From a virus, in IMG/VR virus record IMGVR_UViG_3300030450_001442, positions 1-28,110 of that record: a DNA stretch of 28,110 nt; one strand, given 5' to 3'. The first letter of the stretch is position 1, and each line of letters begins with the position of its first letter. The notes under the pieces are model-generated. The model had not been told where the DNA came from and searched no databases. It was given only the letters and a program-made list of their open reading frames with translations. Below are positions 1 to 6,735 of this stretch, piece by piece. A program made the translations under genes and the position numbers.

Positions 1-606
1 TGCCCAGACCAACTTTCTAAGTTGTTTGGCAACAATGACAGGGATTTCGTGAGTAGTGCGGCAAACGCATCATTCATGGATGCACAGATAGATTATGGGA
101 GCGGCTATTTAGCAGCAGATGCTAGACCATTAACCTTAACTCTGTTAAACAGCATGCTAAGGCAACTAAGAGAAGCAGGCGGAAGCCCCAAGGTTATCTT
201 AACTGGATATGATACTATTCAGCATCTAGGTGACCTATTACAAAGCCAAGAGAGGTTCTTAGACCGAAAGGAGATTATCCCTACTCATGGCGGCGTTAGG
301 GGAGTAAAGGGTTCCGAGGTAGGATTCAGAGTAGCGACCTACTACGACATACCCTTGATTCCATGCAAGGACATGCCTAAGACCGGTAATGGTTCTAACA
401 AGTTAAGCGACATGCTTATCTTAGATACCGACCATATCTGGTTATCAGTTATGAAGCCAACCCAATACTTTGAAGATGGTATTGACAACGGTAACCCCTT
501 TGGTGTTGGAACGCTAGGAAACCAAGCAATGTATAGAACCATTGCTGAAACTGGTTGTTCTTTCTTCTTAGGACAAGGTAAGATAACGAACATAACGAGT
601 GCTTGA
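1..606 (+). CDS. Major capsid protein (HK97 fold), C-terminal part, 5' end outside window
   Basis: The reading frame is open from the first base (it begins CPDQLSKLFG), so the gene starts upstream; about 201 codons are visible, ending in TGA at 604-606. The protein has the look of the C-terminal half of an HK97-type capsid subunit: a central segment that builds the A-domain, then a stretch near the end reading LILDTDHIWLSVMKPTQYFE, which is the usual 'value at a defined residue, then PTxYFE' strand pattern of such proteins in archaeal and some bacterial tailed viruses. The downstream order (small virion genes, adaptor, terminator, tail tube) also fits. GC is higher here than in the accessory genes (27 of 60 bases in 481-540). 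The call rests on pattern and gene order, not on a search; another head protein is possible but less likely. Confidence 0.72.
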   Translation, partial: CPDQLSKLFGNNDRDFVSSAANASFMDAQIDYGSGYLAADARPLTLTLLNSMLRQLREAGGSPKVILTGYDTIQHLGDLLQSQERFLDRKEIIPTHGGVRGVKGSEVGFRVATYYDIPLIPCKDMPKTGNGSNKLSDMLILDTDHIWLSVMKPTQYFEDGIDNGNPFGVGTLGNQAMYRTIAETGCSFFLGQGKITNITSA

Positions 607-617
607 GGTGTTAAAGG

Positions 618-1202
618 ATGGTAAACGTAGTTACAATTTTGGCAGACCATAAAGGTATGACTACTCCTAGAGTAACAGGAGATGAGTATTATGTGGATGC
701 TAAGGTGAACATAACCGATTATCGGTTTACCGATACTACGGGGATACAGCCAACCGGTGCTTTTACAGCAGCAACAAACAAGTTTGTAAGAGCCTCCGGT
801 GATGCTTTAAGCACTTTAACGACAGGACAGTTAGTATCTATTGCTAATGCAGATGAAAGTGGAAACAACGAATCAGCAGTTAGAGTAACATCTGTTGATG
901 GAAATACCATGTTTTTGGGTTCAGTTACCACAGACGATGCATCTGATGAAGTAGATATACTGCCAACGTATGAAGTGCTAAAAGCATCTTCTTTTGGTTT
1001 AAGCACAATAAATGCTTTAGAGGTATTAGGAAGCGAGTCTTTGACTCTAAAACTATTACCTGTATTGGACTCTAGTGGAGACAATCTATTAGGGAACACT
1101 TCTGCAATGGAAGTAGCATTAACCGCTATAGCAAACGGTGCGAATCAAGCCGCAAATGTTGATGGTGGAATGTTCTTAGTAAGAGTTTACGGTAATCTTT
1201 GA
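618..1202 (+). CDS. Putative capsid decoration or minor head protein
   Basis: This 194-residue protein begins 11 bases after the capsid gene. A GAGGTG ribosome site (605-610) overlaps the capsid stop codon, so translation may be coupled. The protein is rich in Thr, Ser, Ala and Asn, has no signal peptide or membrane segment, and looks mainly beta-structured. Residues about 50-115 read like a small beta-barrel module (a 'tGqLVsI...sAVRVTSVDGNTMFLGS' pattern) similar in style to modules in the tail proteins of the same virus. Position directly after a capsid gene is typical of decoration or cement proteins. I do not recognise the family, so the role is inferred from position and composition. 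Confidence 0.5.
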   Translation: MVNVVTILADHKGMTTPRVTGDEYYVDAKVNITDYRFTDTTGIQPTGAFTAATNKFVRASGDALSTLTTGQLVSIANADESGNNESAVRVTSVDGNTMFLGSVTTDDASDEVDILPTYEVLKASSFGLSTINALEVLGSESLTLKLLPVLDSSGDNLLGNTSAMEVALTAIANGANQAANVDGGMFLVRVYGNL

Positions 1203-1221
1203 TACCGTATAATGTGGCCTT

Positions 1222-1241
1222 TGGCCCCCTTCGGGGGGTCA
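1222..1241 (+). other. RNA hairpin with C(UUCG)G tetraloop
   Basis: Between the stop at 1202 and the next start at 1268 the sequence TGGCCCCC-TTCG-GGGGGTCA can fold into an 8-bp stem (one G-U pair) closed by a UUCG tetraloop, an exceptionally stable RNA loop. It is a GC-rich island in AT-rich sequence. No T-run follows, so it is unlikely to be a classic terminator. An mRNA processing or stability element that sets expression of capsid genes relative to downstream genes is more plausible. Confidence 0.6.
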
Positions 1242-1257
1242 TTGGCTACTACAATAA

Positions 1258-1263
1258 AGGTGA
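1258..1263 (+). promoter_or_regulatory. Ribosome binding site AGGTGA fixing the start at 1268
   Basis: AGGTGA is followed by a 4-base spacer and ATG. The same AGGTGA-N4-start arrangement occurs before 2156 and 13053, and before the AUA at 10930. It argues against the longer in-frame version starting at the TTG at 1199, which would also translate through the UUCG hairpin. Confidence 0.75.
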
Positions 1264-1267
1264 TATA

Positions 1268-1732
1268 ATGGCAAAATTAACATTCACTCCTGTTTATCGT
1301 AGAGATAAAAGGAGACATAAAATATTATTAAAGGGTTTCAAGGTAAGACCAGGAGAAACCGTAGATATACCTGCTAAATATGCACTAACCTATTATGGGG
1401 ATAAAAATTACAAGGTTGTGTGGGATAAAGCAGATAAAGAAGAACTTTTAAAACTTGAAGATAATAAGTTTAAAAGATTAGAAAATGAATTTGGCGAGCA
1501 GGGGTCAAAAGACATTGTTGAGAAATTAATTCCAGGGCCGAAGAAAAAGGCCTTTACAAAGAAAATAATAAAGGAGGCGGTTAAACCAATAGTTCAGAAA
1601 CCCGCCCCTAAAAAGAAAGTAGAGAAGAAAGAGCCAAAGAAAGAAGAGTTGAAACCTCCGATTGAAAAGAAGAAACCTGCTAAGAAAGCAGCACCAAAGG
1701 CTAAGAAACCCATAAAGGATTCCGAACTTTAA
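1268..1732 (+). CDS. Small head-region protein with lysine-rich, histone-H1-like C-terminal tail
   Basis: This 154-residue protein has two parts. Residues 1-55 form a compact domain with the pattern 'FtPvYrr...LkGfkvrPGEtvdIPakyA', a style seen in short proteins encoded next to capsid genes of tailed viruses. Residues about 90-150 are almost wholly Lys, Pro, Ala and Glu, with runs such as APKKKVEKKEPKKEELKPP and AKKAAPKAKKP, closely resembling the disordered tail of histone H1. Such a tail would bind nucleic acid or a negatively charged capsid interior. The start is the ATG at 1268 because of its AGGTGA site. The specific function is unknown; DNA condensation or capsid lining is inference. 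Confidence 0.6.
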   Translation: MAKLTFTPVYRRDKRRHKILLKGFKVRPGETVDIPAKYALTYYGDKNYKVVWDKADKEELLKLEDNKFKRLENEFGEQGSKDIVEKLIPGPKKKAFTKKIIKEAVKPIVQKPAPKKKVEKKEPKKEELKPPIEKKKPAKKAAPKAKKPIKDSEL

Positions 1733-1760
1733 TAAGGGAACCGTGTTTAGGACAAACCAA

Positions 1761-1767
1761 GAGGAGG
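1761..1767 (+). promoter_or_regulatory. Strong ribosome binding site GAGGAGG fixing the start at 1776
   Basis: GAGGAGG lies 8 bases before the ATG at 1776 and is the strongest anti-16S match in this part of the window. It rules against the longer reading from the GTG at 1743, which would translate the site itself. The strength suggests a highly expressed virion protein. Confidence 0.8.
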
Positions 1768-1775
1768 AATTGAAA

Positions 1776-2147
1776 ATGACTTCGGGAGCAGCAACAACCA
1801 AAACACATGTATTTTTAGTACACACTGGTTCTCCGGCAAATGACCAAACGATAAATTCATTTGCTGGTAGCCAAGCGGTGCAGTTAATAACAGGTAAGGC
1901 AAGACTACTTTCATTAAAGGTAAGTAATAATCAAACAACTGCAATGGATGTTAGATTTTATGACGGTGCAGGCGGTACTACTGGTAGTGCTTTTAATGGA
2001 AAATTAATCCATAAAGTACATATTGGGGCTGTAAGAGAAAATCTAGACTTTGATATGCATGGGGCCATCGTAAGTGATGGATTATATGTTCTAGTTAGTG
2101 GGGCAGGAACCAAAGTAAACGTTTCAGTTTCTGCACAATATAACTAG
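1776..2147 (+). CDS. Small beta-rich virion protein, putative decoration protein
   Basis: This protein has 123 residues. No membrane segment or signal is visible. The alternation of hydrophobic and polar residues, with elements such as 'ARLLSLKVSNNQTTAMDVRFYD' compressed into strands and a final 'DGLYVLVSGAGTKVNVSVSAQ', is typical of single-domain beta-sandwich virion proteins in which the last strands read 'GLyVxVSGa..vxVsv'. The very strong ribosome site predicts abundant product, consistent with a decoration or surface protein. It precedes the membrane-protein block by 8 bases, its stop overlapping that gene's ribosome site (AGGTGA at 2146-2151). The family is not recognised with certainty. 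Confidence 0.5.
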   Translation: MTSGAATTKTHVFLVHTGSPANDQTINSFAGSQAVQLITGKARLLSLKVSNNQTTAMDVRFYDGAGGTTGSAFNGKLIHKVHIGAVRENLDFDMHGAIVSDGLYVLVSGAGTKVNVSVSAQYN

Positions 2148-2155
2148 GTGAAATA

Positions 2156-2554
2156 ATGCCAGCATTAGGAAAAGACACAAAATTAGTAATGACTATACTG
2201 TTCGTTGGAGCAGTAAGCGGCGTAAACGTATTTTTTTACGCTGAGTATGGGAATCTCTTAGCATTTTCTCATTATGCACACGCAACCGTGTTCTCATTGA
2301 TGACCATTGGTGGAATACTTGTAATGAAGGCGGTCTTCGACCTTGCCTTAAATGACTATATTGAAATGAGCCTTTTAGATAGGCGAATTGGAGCCTACTG
2401 GACAAGGAGAGCGCGTGATGAACAACAAAGAGAAAGGGTTAGACAAAGCCTACAACAGTATAATCAACAATGGGGATATACTACCCCACAACCAGATACT
2501 GTTGTAACGCCAGTTAAGAAGCAGCCTTCTTTCTTAGCAGAAATTGAACAGTAA
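2156..2554 (+). CDS. Small membrane protein with two transmembrane helices
   Basis: This protein has 132 residues. Two hydrophobic helices are visible at about residues 9-29 (VMTILFVGAVSGVNVFFY) and 40-62 (HATVFSLMTIGGILVMKAVF). They are followed by a positively charged, probably helical cytoplasmic region (DRRIGAYWTRRARDEQQRERVRQ) and a flexible Q/P-rich tail. The positive-inside rule places the C-terminal part in the cytoplasm. It is the first of three consecutive genes encoding two membrane proteins and a GTPase. A holin-like role is conceivable from size and topology, but genes for lysis are seldom placed between capsid and connector genes, and the long soluble tail suggests a partner-binding role. 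The function is unknown. Confidence 0.6.
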   Translation: MPALGKDTKLVMTILFVGAVSGVNVFFYAEYGNLLAFSHYAHATVFSLMTIGGILVMKAVFDLALNDYIEMSLLDRRIGAYWTRRARDEQQRERVRQSLQQYNQQWGYTTPQPDTVVTPVKKQPSFLAEIEQ

Positions 2555-2562
2555 GTGTAAAT

Positions 2563-2787
2563 ATGTTGGAAGCAATAGCATTTGGAATGGATGAAACAGC
2601 CTTAGCATACGACATGCAAAGGGCGCATTCAGCCGATGTATGGTTTTTAAGAGCAAGATTTTATTTTTGGGGATTTATAGGATGTTTAGTCAGTTTTACT
2701 ATCGGTCAATTAATGGCTGCTTCTGGCATAAACACATTAACAATAGCATGGGAGGGTCTTTGGGACTTCGTACATCATTTAGTATGA
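2563..2787 (+). CDS. Small single-pass membrane protein
   Basis: This 74-residue protein starts 8 bases after the preceding stop. Residues about 1-28 are polar to amphipathic (with DETALAYDMQRAHSADV). A hydrophobic helix follows at about 30-52 (ARFYFWGFIGCLVSFTIGQLM), and then a short amphipathic, tryptophan-containing C-terminus (TIAWEGLWDFVHHLV). There is no cleavable signal. With the two-helix protein upstream and the GTPase 10 bases downstream it looks like part of a three-gene membrane cassette. The function is unknown; holin, membrane anchor for the GTPase, or membrane-remodelling partner are all possible. Confidence 0.55.
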   Translation: MLEAIAFGMDETALAYDMQRAHSADVWFLRARFYFWGFIGCLVSFTIGQLMAASGINTLTIAWEGLWDFVHHLV

Positions 2788-2797
2788 GGTATGTATA

Positions 2798-3466
2798 ATG
2801 TCAGTAATGACGGGATTTGTAATTCTTGTTGTTGAACAGATAGGACTATTGTGGAAGAAAATAAACCCTCACCCTTTTGGAATATATGGTGCTACACAAG
2901 TAGGAAAAACAACATTACACCACCAATTAAGAACAAGAGGAGATGTTCCAGAAATACAACAAAGAACAGTAGGTAGAGAACGGGCCACTAGAAAAACAAT
3001 TAAAATAGATGGAGATATACATACAATACGAACATCTGATATTGGAGGGGAAAGTCTATATTGGGGAGATTGGCTTCAGGATATGAAATCAAGAAAAGTA
3101 AAATACATAATATTTATGATAGATGACAGACATTTAGCCAAACATATAGATATAGAACAACAATTATGCTGGAAATTTTTAACAGATTGTATCATTTCAC
3201 CTTATTGGGATTTAGTAAATAAAAGACAAAGAAAAGGCAGAAAAGACTATCCAATAGCAGTAGGAATCTGGGCAAATAAATTTGATTTATGGAAAGATAA
3301 ATACCCATATGATGATATAATGAAACACCCAATATTTGATACATTTCAAGATGGTATGCAAAAATTAAATGATAAAGGAATACCATGTCATAAATATATA
3401 GTAAGTGCAAAATCAGATTCAGAAATGGTATACCGAGGAGTCACAACAATGATAGAGGATTATTAA
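2798..3466 (+). CDS. Ras/Arf-like small GTPase with hydrophobic N-terminal helix
   Basis: This 222-residue P-loop GTPase shows the full motif set in order. G1 is G31-ATQV-G36-K37-T38 (GxxxxGKT), binding phosphates. G2 is a threonine in the 57-67 region (T57, T64 or T67). G3 is D81-I-G83-G84, the Arf-style 'DxGG' switch II. G4 is N160-K-F-D163 for guanine specificity. G5 is S203-A-K205. G4 and G5 make GTP rather than ATP the likely nucleotide. Residues 3-19 form a hydrophobic helix that could tether the protein to membrane, as in Arf proteins or the SRP-receptor beta subunit. It follows two membrane-protein genes. The conserved catalytic Gln after DxGG is replaced by Glu85, so intrinsic hydrolysis may be slow. 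The gene is markedly AT-rich (14 G/C in 3361-3420). Its role in a virus is unknown. Confidence 0.8.
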   Translation: MSVMTGFVILVVEQIGLLWKKINPHPFGIYGATQVGKTTLHHQLRTRGDVPEIQQRTVGRERATRKTIKIDGDIHTIRTSDIGGESLYWGDWLQDMKSRKVKYIIFMIDDRHLAKHIDIEQQLCWKFLTDCIISPYWDLVNKRQRKGRKDYPIAVGIWANKFDLWKDKYPYDDIMKHPIFDTFQDGMQKLNDKGIPCHKYIVSAKSDSEMVYRGVTTMIEDY

Positions 3467-3540
3467 TGCCAACAAAAAGAGTTTTCAATATAAATTGCTC
3501 GCAAGGAGTAATGTGTCAATGCAAGGAGTGTAAAGAATGA
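3466..3540 (+). CDS. 24-residue cysteine-rich microprotein, putative zinc-binding
   Basis: This is a very short frame wedged exactly between two genes. Its ATG shares one base with the GTPase stop (TAATG, 3464-3468) and its TGA overlaps the next ATG (ATGA, 3537-3540). It encodes 24 residues with four cysteines, C11, C17, C19 and C22 (C-x5-C-x-C-x2-C), enough to bind one zinc ion. A GAGG element at 3455-3458 lies 7 bases before the start, and an AAGGAG in its own end serves the next gene. The perfect coupling at both ends and the clustered cysteines argue for a real gene; it could otherwise be a translational bridge with no functional peptide. Confidence 0.5.
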   Translation: MPTKRVFNINCSQGVMCQCKECKE

Positions 3541-4205
3541 GTATGCAATACCAACCACCAAGTTTAATTGGAGCACAAAGCGCGGCTGTGGGGAACGCGT
3601 TTTTACCACCAATGAAGTATGCAAGAGCAGCAGGGTCTGTTATGCAATATGATTATAAGAGTAGTAAACCAAAGAAGCAAGTTAAGGAAATGATTAATAT
3701 TTTATGGCCTGAAAGAAAGTCTTTTTTGAAGATACCTTATGGATATAAATTCAATATACAGGATAGATGTGTAGTATGTGGAACTCATAAGGTTTGGGAG
3801 GCAGGTGACCCAATGAGACCAACAATACCCCTTCACAAAGTTAGAAAGGGTTATCCAATGAGAGGGACTTATTGTGAGAAGCATGCACAATTACATAAAC
3901 AATATGAGATGTTAGAGCAACAAAGAATAGCCGAAGAACACGGCCTTTCTTTTAGTGCATACATACCTACACCCAAAGTACCTAAAATCTTAGAATCTGC
4001 ACCGCTAACTTCATTAAGGCAATCCGATATTGAGAGTTTGGCGGCTAGTGGCTGGACAATTAAACCTCCACAAATGGCCGTAGAAACACCAGAAGATGAA
4101 TTGTTTAGATTAACAATGGAAAGTCACGCAAACAATAATAGAATAATTAAGTTGATGACAGAAGGAACACCAGTTCCACAAATAGTAGAAGAAGAGGTAG
4201 AATAA
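3537..4205 (+). CDS. Unrecognised protein with split CCCH zinc-finger-like site
   Basis: This protein has 222 residues. Residues 1-40 are low-complexity and Ala/Pro/Gln-rich. A central basic region carries C78-x2-C81 with H84 nearby, and after 31 residues C113-x2-H116, a plausible zinc site. A helical, charged segment follows (QLHKQYEMLEQQRIAEEHG), and the end is very acidic (EEEVE). AAGGAG (3522-3527) lies 9 bases before the start, and the start codon overlaps the stop of the four-cysteine microprotein, so expression is probably coupled to it. No family is recognised. A nucleic-acid or protein binding role in assembly would fit a zinc module within a late operon, but that is inference. Confidence 0.55.
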   Translation: MSMQYQPPSLIGAQSAAVGNAFLPPMKYARAAGSVMQYDYKSSKPKKQVKEMINILWPERKSFLKIPYGYKFNIQDRCVVCGTHKVWEAGDPMRPTIPLHKVRKGYPMRGTYCEKHAQLHKQYEMLEQQRIAEEHGLSFSAYIPTPKVPKILESAPLTSLRQSDIESLAASGWTIKPPQMAVETPEDELFRLTMESHANNNRIIKLMTEGTPVPQIVEEEVE

Positions 4206-4206
4206 T

Positions 4207-4935
4207 ATGGGAGTATTTGGAACAAGTAACTCAAGTATTGCACAACAAATAGATGCACAAGGGGCGGCTCAATTTAAAGCCACCAACAATTTATTAACAT
4301 TACAGACTAATCATGTAGAAGAGTTCTTTGAGTATCATGGTGAAGGATTTTTAATGGCATTAGATAAATTAGTAGAAGATTCTGTAGAACGAGTAGTAGC
4401 AAAAATGCTTAGTTCATTAAAGTTAACTCAAGGTTCTAGTGGAGAAATGGTTGTTCATCCTGATTGTACCGCTACATTTAATGCAATAACCGATGCTAAC
4501 ATTCAATTAGATGTACAGGCTGTATTAGCAGCCGCAGTTAATACTGAAGTAGTAGCCCAGAGAAAGATGGCTAAACAACAGTATTTAGAAACACAAGGCT
4601 ATGCACAAGCATCAATGCAACAAACACAACCGCAAGCGATGCCTCAATCATATACACCACAAGGCGCAAACATGCCTAATGCTGGCGGTTTACAACCATC
4701 ACAAATTTCGGGTGGTAATCCAATGGTTCAGGCTAATAACGTTGCAATGCAACAACAACAAGCATTTAACAATCCATCAGGCTTCCCTGTGACTCCTGCT
4801 GGATATGATACTATGGGGAACGCTTACTGGATAGACCCAATGACAGGCCAACCCTCTTATACGCCCCCTGGGAGTGGCTTAGGTTTAGGAAAGATGATTT
4901 CTAAAGGGGCTGCATGGGCGGCTTGGTTAGCATGA
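4207..4935 (+). CDS. Unrecognised Q/P-rich protein with helical N-terminal domain
   Basis: This 242-residue protein starts one base after the preceding stop. Residues about 5-125 look helical (VEEFFEYHGEGFLMALDKLVEDSVERVV, with further Ala-rich segments) and contain one isolated Cys. Residues about 130-215 are low-complexity and rich in Gln, Pro, Asn, Met and Gly, consistent with a flexible linker. The end is a short glycine then Ala/Trp-rich amphipathic stretch (GKMISKGAAWAAWLA) that could associate with membrane or a partner. Its place after the zinc-like protein suggests the same complex or pathway. The function is unknown; a scaffold or virion linker protein is a guess. Confidence 0.5.
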   Translation: MGVFGTSNSSIAQQIDAQGAAQFKATNNLLTLQTNHVEEFFEYHGEGFLMALDKLVEDSVERVVAKMLSSLKLTQGSSGEMVVHPDCTATFNAITDANIQLDVQAVLAAAVNTEVVAQRKMAKQQYLETQGYAQASMQQTQPQAMPQSYTPQGANMPNAGGLQPSQISGGNPMVQANNVAMQQQQAFNNPSGFPVTPAGYDTMGNAYWIDPMTGQPSYTPPGSGLGLGKMISKGAAWAAWLA

Positions 4936-4944
4936 GTGATTTGA

Positions 4945-6735
4945 ATGACTATTACCATACCTGACGATATTAGGTATAATGGCAGAAGTTATGATATTGG
5001 TGAAGTAATAGAACTTGAAGAATCAATGATGGGTTCCCAACCGGAACATCATCCTTTATTCAAGTTAATGTTACAATACTTAGCATCGCCTTTTAGTGAT
5101 AACGATTATGATAGAGTAGAAGATGTTTTATTACATTTTTTAAATCCTTCATTTTTAACACAACTATCTGAAAGAGATAGTGATGTTATTTTCGATGAAG
5201 AAGAATATAAAAGACATGTTGACTATGCATGGAAAAAACTTCAAGGATTACAGGTGGATAAATTAGTTCATTTATTGATGGATTATGTTGGTAATAAAGA
5301 CCAATTAAAAATGGTATTAAACCAGGGTTTATTAGACGAAGGAAAGAACACAATAGTAAGTGAAATTAATACTGAATTAGGAACAGACCACATACTTTCT
5401 GCACACACAAAAGGAATTGAAAGTAAAAAGATATTTCAAGCAGCAGATAAAGGTAAGAGATATGACCCTGCATTAGATTTGATAAATGATATGTTAGGGG
5501 ATACAGAAGAAGACGGTTTGAAACAAAGTGAATATGTTACTGTAGAAATAACAAAGCAAAAAAACAAAATACAATTACCTAAAACACGTAAAAAGGTATC
5601 AGTAGTGGAACAATTATATACAATTAAGATAGACTTTGAAGCACTATTTCATAAATTATTTGAGAACGAAGGCATTTTACCTATTTCAAAAAGAGGAAAA
5701 GACCCCCCAACATTTAGTCATAGAAGTTCCTTTAAAGTTAAAAAAGCAATAAATAAGTATCAACCTCATTCTGAATATCCTATTACAGAGGCTGATAAAA
5801 AGATGTTAAAAAGGATTCATCTTAAACAGGCCTGGAACGAGTTACACGATGAAGGAGTCTCTGTTGAAGAGTATGACCCTAAAAAAGATATATTATCTCA
5901 AGAGGCCGGTGGCTTTTTAGAAGATGTTAAATATATTGGTGGTCAATTACTTGATGCAGACTTAATGACAGAAACAAAGTTAGATAAAGTATTAGAAGAG
6001 GGTAAAATATTTAGTAAATTAAAGTTTGATGACTTAGATATAATGCTAGTAAATAAAATTATACGGTGGAAAAAAACACAAGAACTTCGCCCAAATGAAT
6101 TTGAGTTAGATATATTAGAATTACAATCTAATAAAAGAACAAAGCGCATATTTGATACTAATAGACGAAGAACCCAACCTATAATACATGCACCAGAAAA
6201 TAGTCCTAATGGACATAAAAGATTTTTTATAGATGATAGTTGGAACTCACCAGATGGTATTAAGTTAGATTTAAAAAATGCAGCATCTCATTCTAGAGCA
6301 ATTAAAAACAGTTTAGATGATGTACTAATTCCTAATAAAGTGGGAATACTACAAATTGAATTATCTACAGTCCATCCCTCTGATAGCGAAAGACAAGATA
6401 GGCTACGATTAATACAAGAAGAAGACGATGAAGACATAGTTGAAAATTCTAAATATTTACTAAATAAAATATACGATGTATTCTATTTTGACGCAATATC
6501 TTATCACATAACCGATGAATTTGAATTTAGAGATTGGACTGAAAGAAGCCCAGAAGGTAAAGGAAGATGGGACCAACAAAAGAAATTAAGGTTTAAACAG
6601 CCAAAGGCATCTGGCGGGGGTTTAGCAGGTAAAACACAGACTGGTGGACAACCAACAAATGTAAATGTTAAAACAAATACTATTCTATATTATATTAAAA
6701 GGCAGATGGCAAATTTACAAAGGGTGTTAACATGA
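4945..6735 (+). CDS. Large unrecognised, highly charged protein of the head-connector region
   Basis: This protein has 596 residues with no signal, membrane segment or cysteine motif. The N-terminal half is acidic and largely helical (segments such as DYDRVEDVLLHFLNPSFL and YKRHVDYAWKKLQGLQVDKL). The middle is rich in Lys and Glu, and around residues 405-500 there is a mixed region that includes a strongly acidic QEEDDEDIVEN stretch. The end is Gly/Lys/Gln-rich and basic. It overlaps the next gene by 4 bases (ATGA at 6732-6735), so it is translated with the adaptor. The size and place between capsid and adaptor genes suggest a virion or assembly protein. I do not recognise it and find no catalytic motif. 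Confidence 0.5.
   Translation: MTITIPDDIRYNGRSYDIGEVIELEESMMGSQPEHHPLFKLMLQYLASPFSDNDYDRVEDVLLHFLNPSFLTQLSERDSDVIFDEEEYKRHVDYAWKKLQGLQVDKLVHLLMDYVGNKDQLKMVLNQGLLDEGKNTIVSEINTELGTDHILSAHTKGIESKKIFQAADKGKRYDPALDLINDMLGDTEEDGLKQSEYVTVEITKQKNKIQLPKTRKKVSVVEQLYTIKIDFEALFHKLFENEGILPISKRGKDPPTFSHRSSFKVKKAINKYQPHSEYPITEADKKMLKRIHLKQAWNELHDEGVSVEEYDPKKDILSQEAGGFLEDVKYIGGQLLDADLMTETKLDKVLEEGKIFSKLKFDDLDIMLVNKIIRWKKTQELRPNEFELDILELQSNKRTKRIFDTNRRRTQPIIHAPENSPNGHKRFFIDDSWNSPDGIKLDLKNAASHSRAIKNSLDDVLIPNKVGILQIELSTVHPSDSERQDRLRLIQEEDDEDIVENSKYLLNKIYDVFYFDAISYHITDEFEFRDWTERSPEGKGRWDQQKKLRFKQPKASGGGLAGKTQTGGQPTNVNVKTNTILYYIKRQMANLQRVLT

Noticed and set aside
1199-1267. N-terminal extension of the lysine-rich protein from TTG 1199
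   Set aside because: It would translate the UUCG hairpin and ribosome site; ATG 1268 has a perfect AGGTGA site with standard spacing.
2156-2787. The two small membrane proteins as a holin pair
   Set aside because: No endolysin is next to them and they sit between head genes beside a GTPase. The holin role is not excluded but is unsupported.
4601-4792. 63-codon plus-strand frame inside the Q/P-rich gene
   Set aside because: It is a shifted reading of CAA/CAC-rich low-complexity sequence, giving His/Gln/Lys runs.
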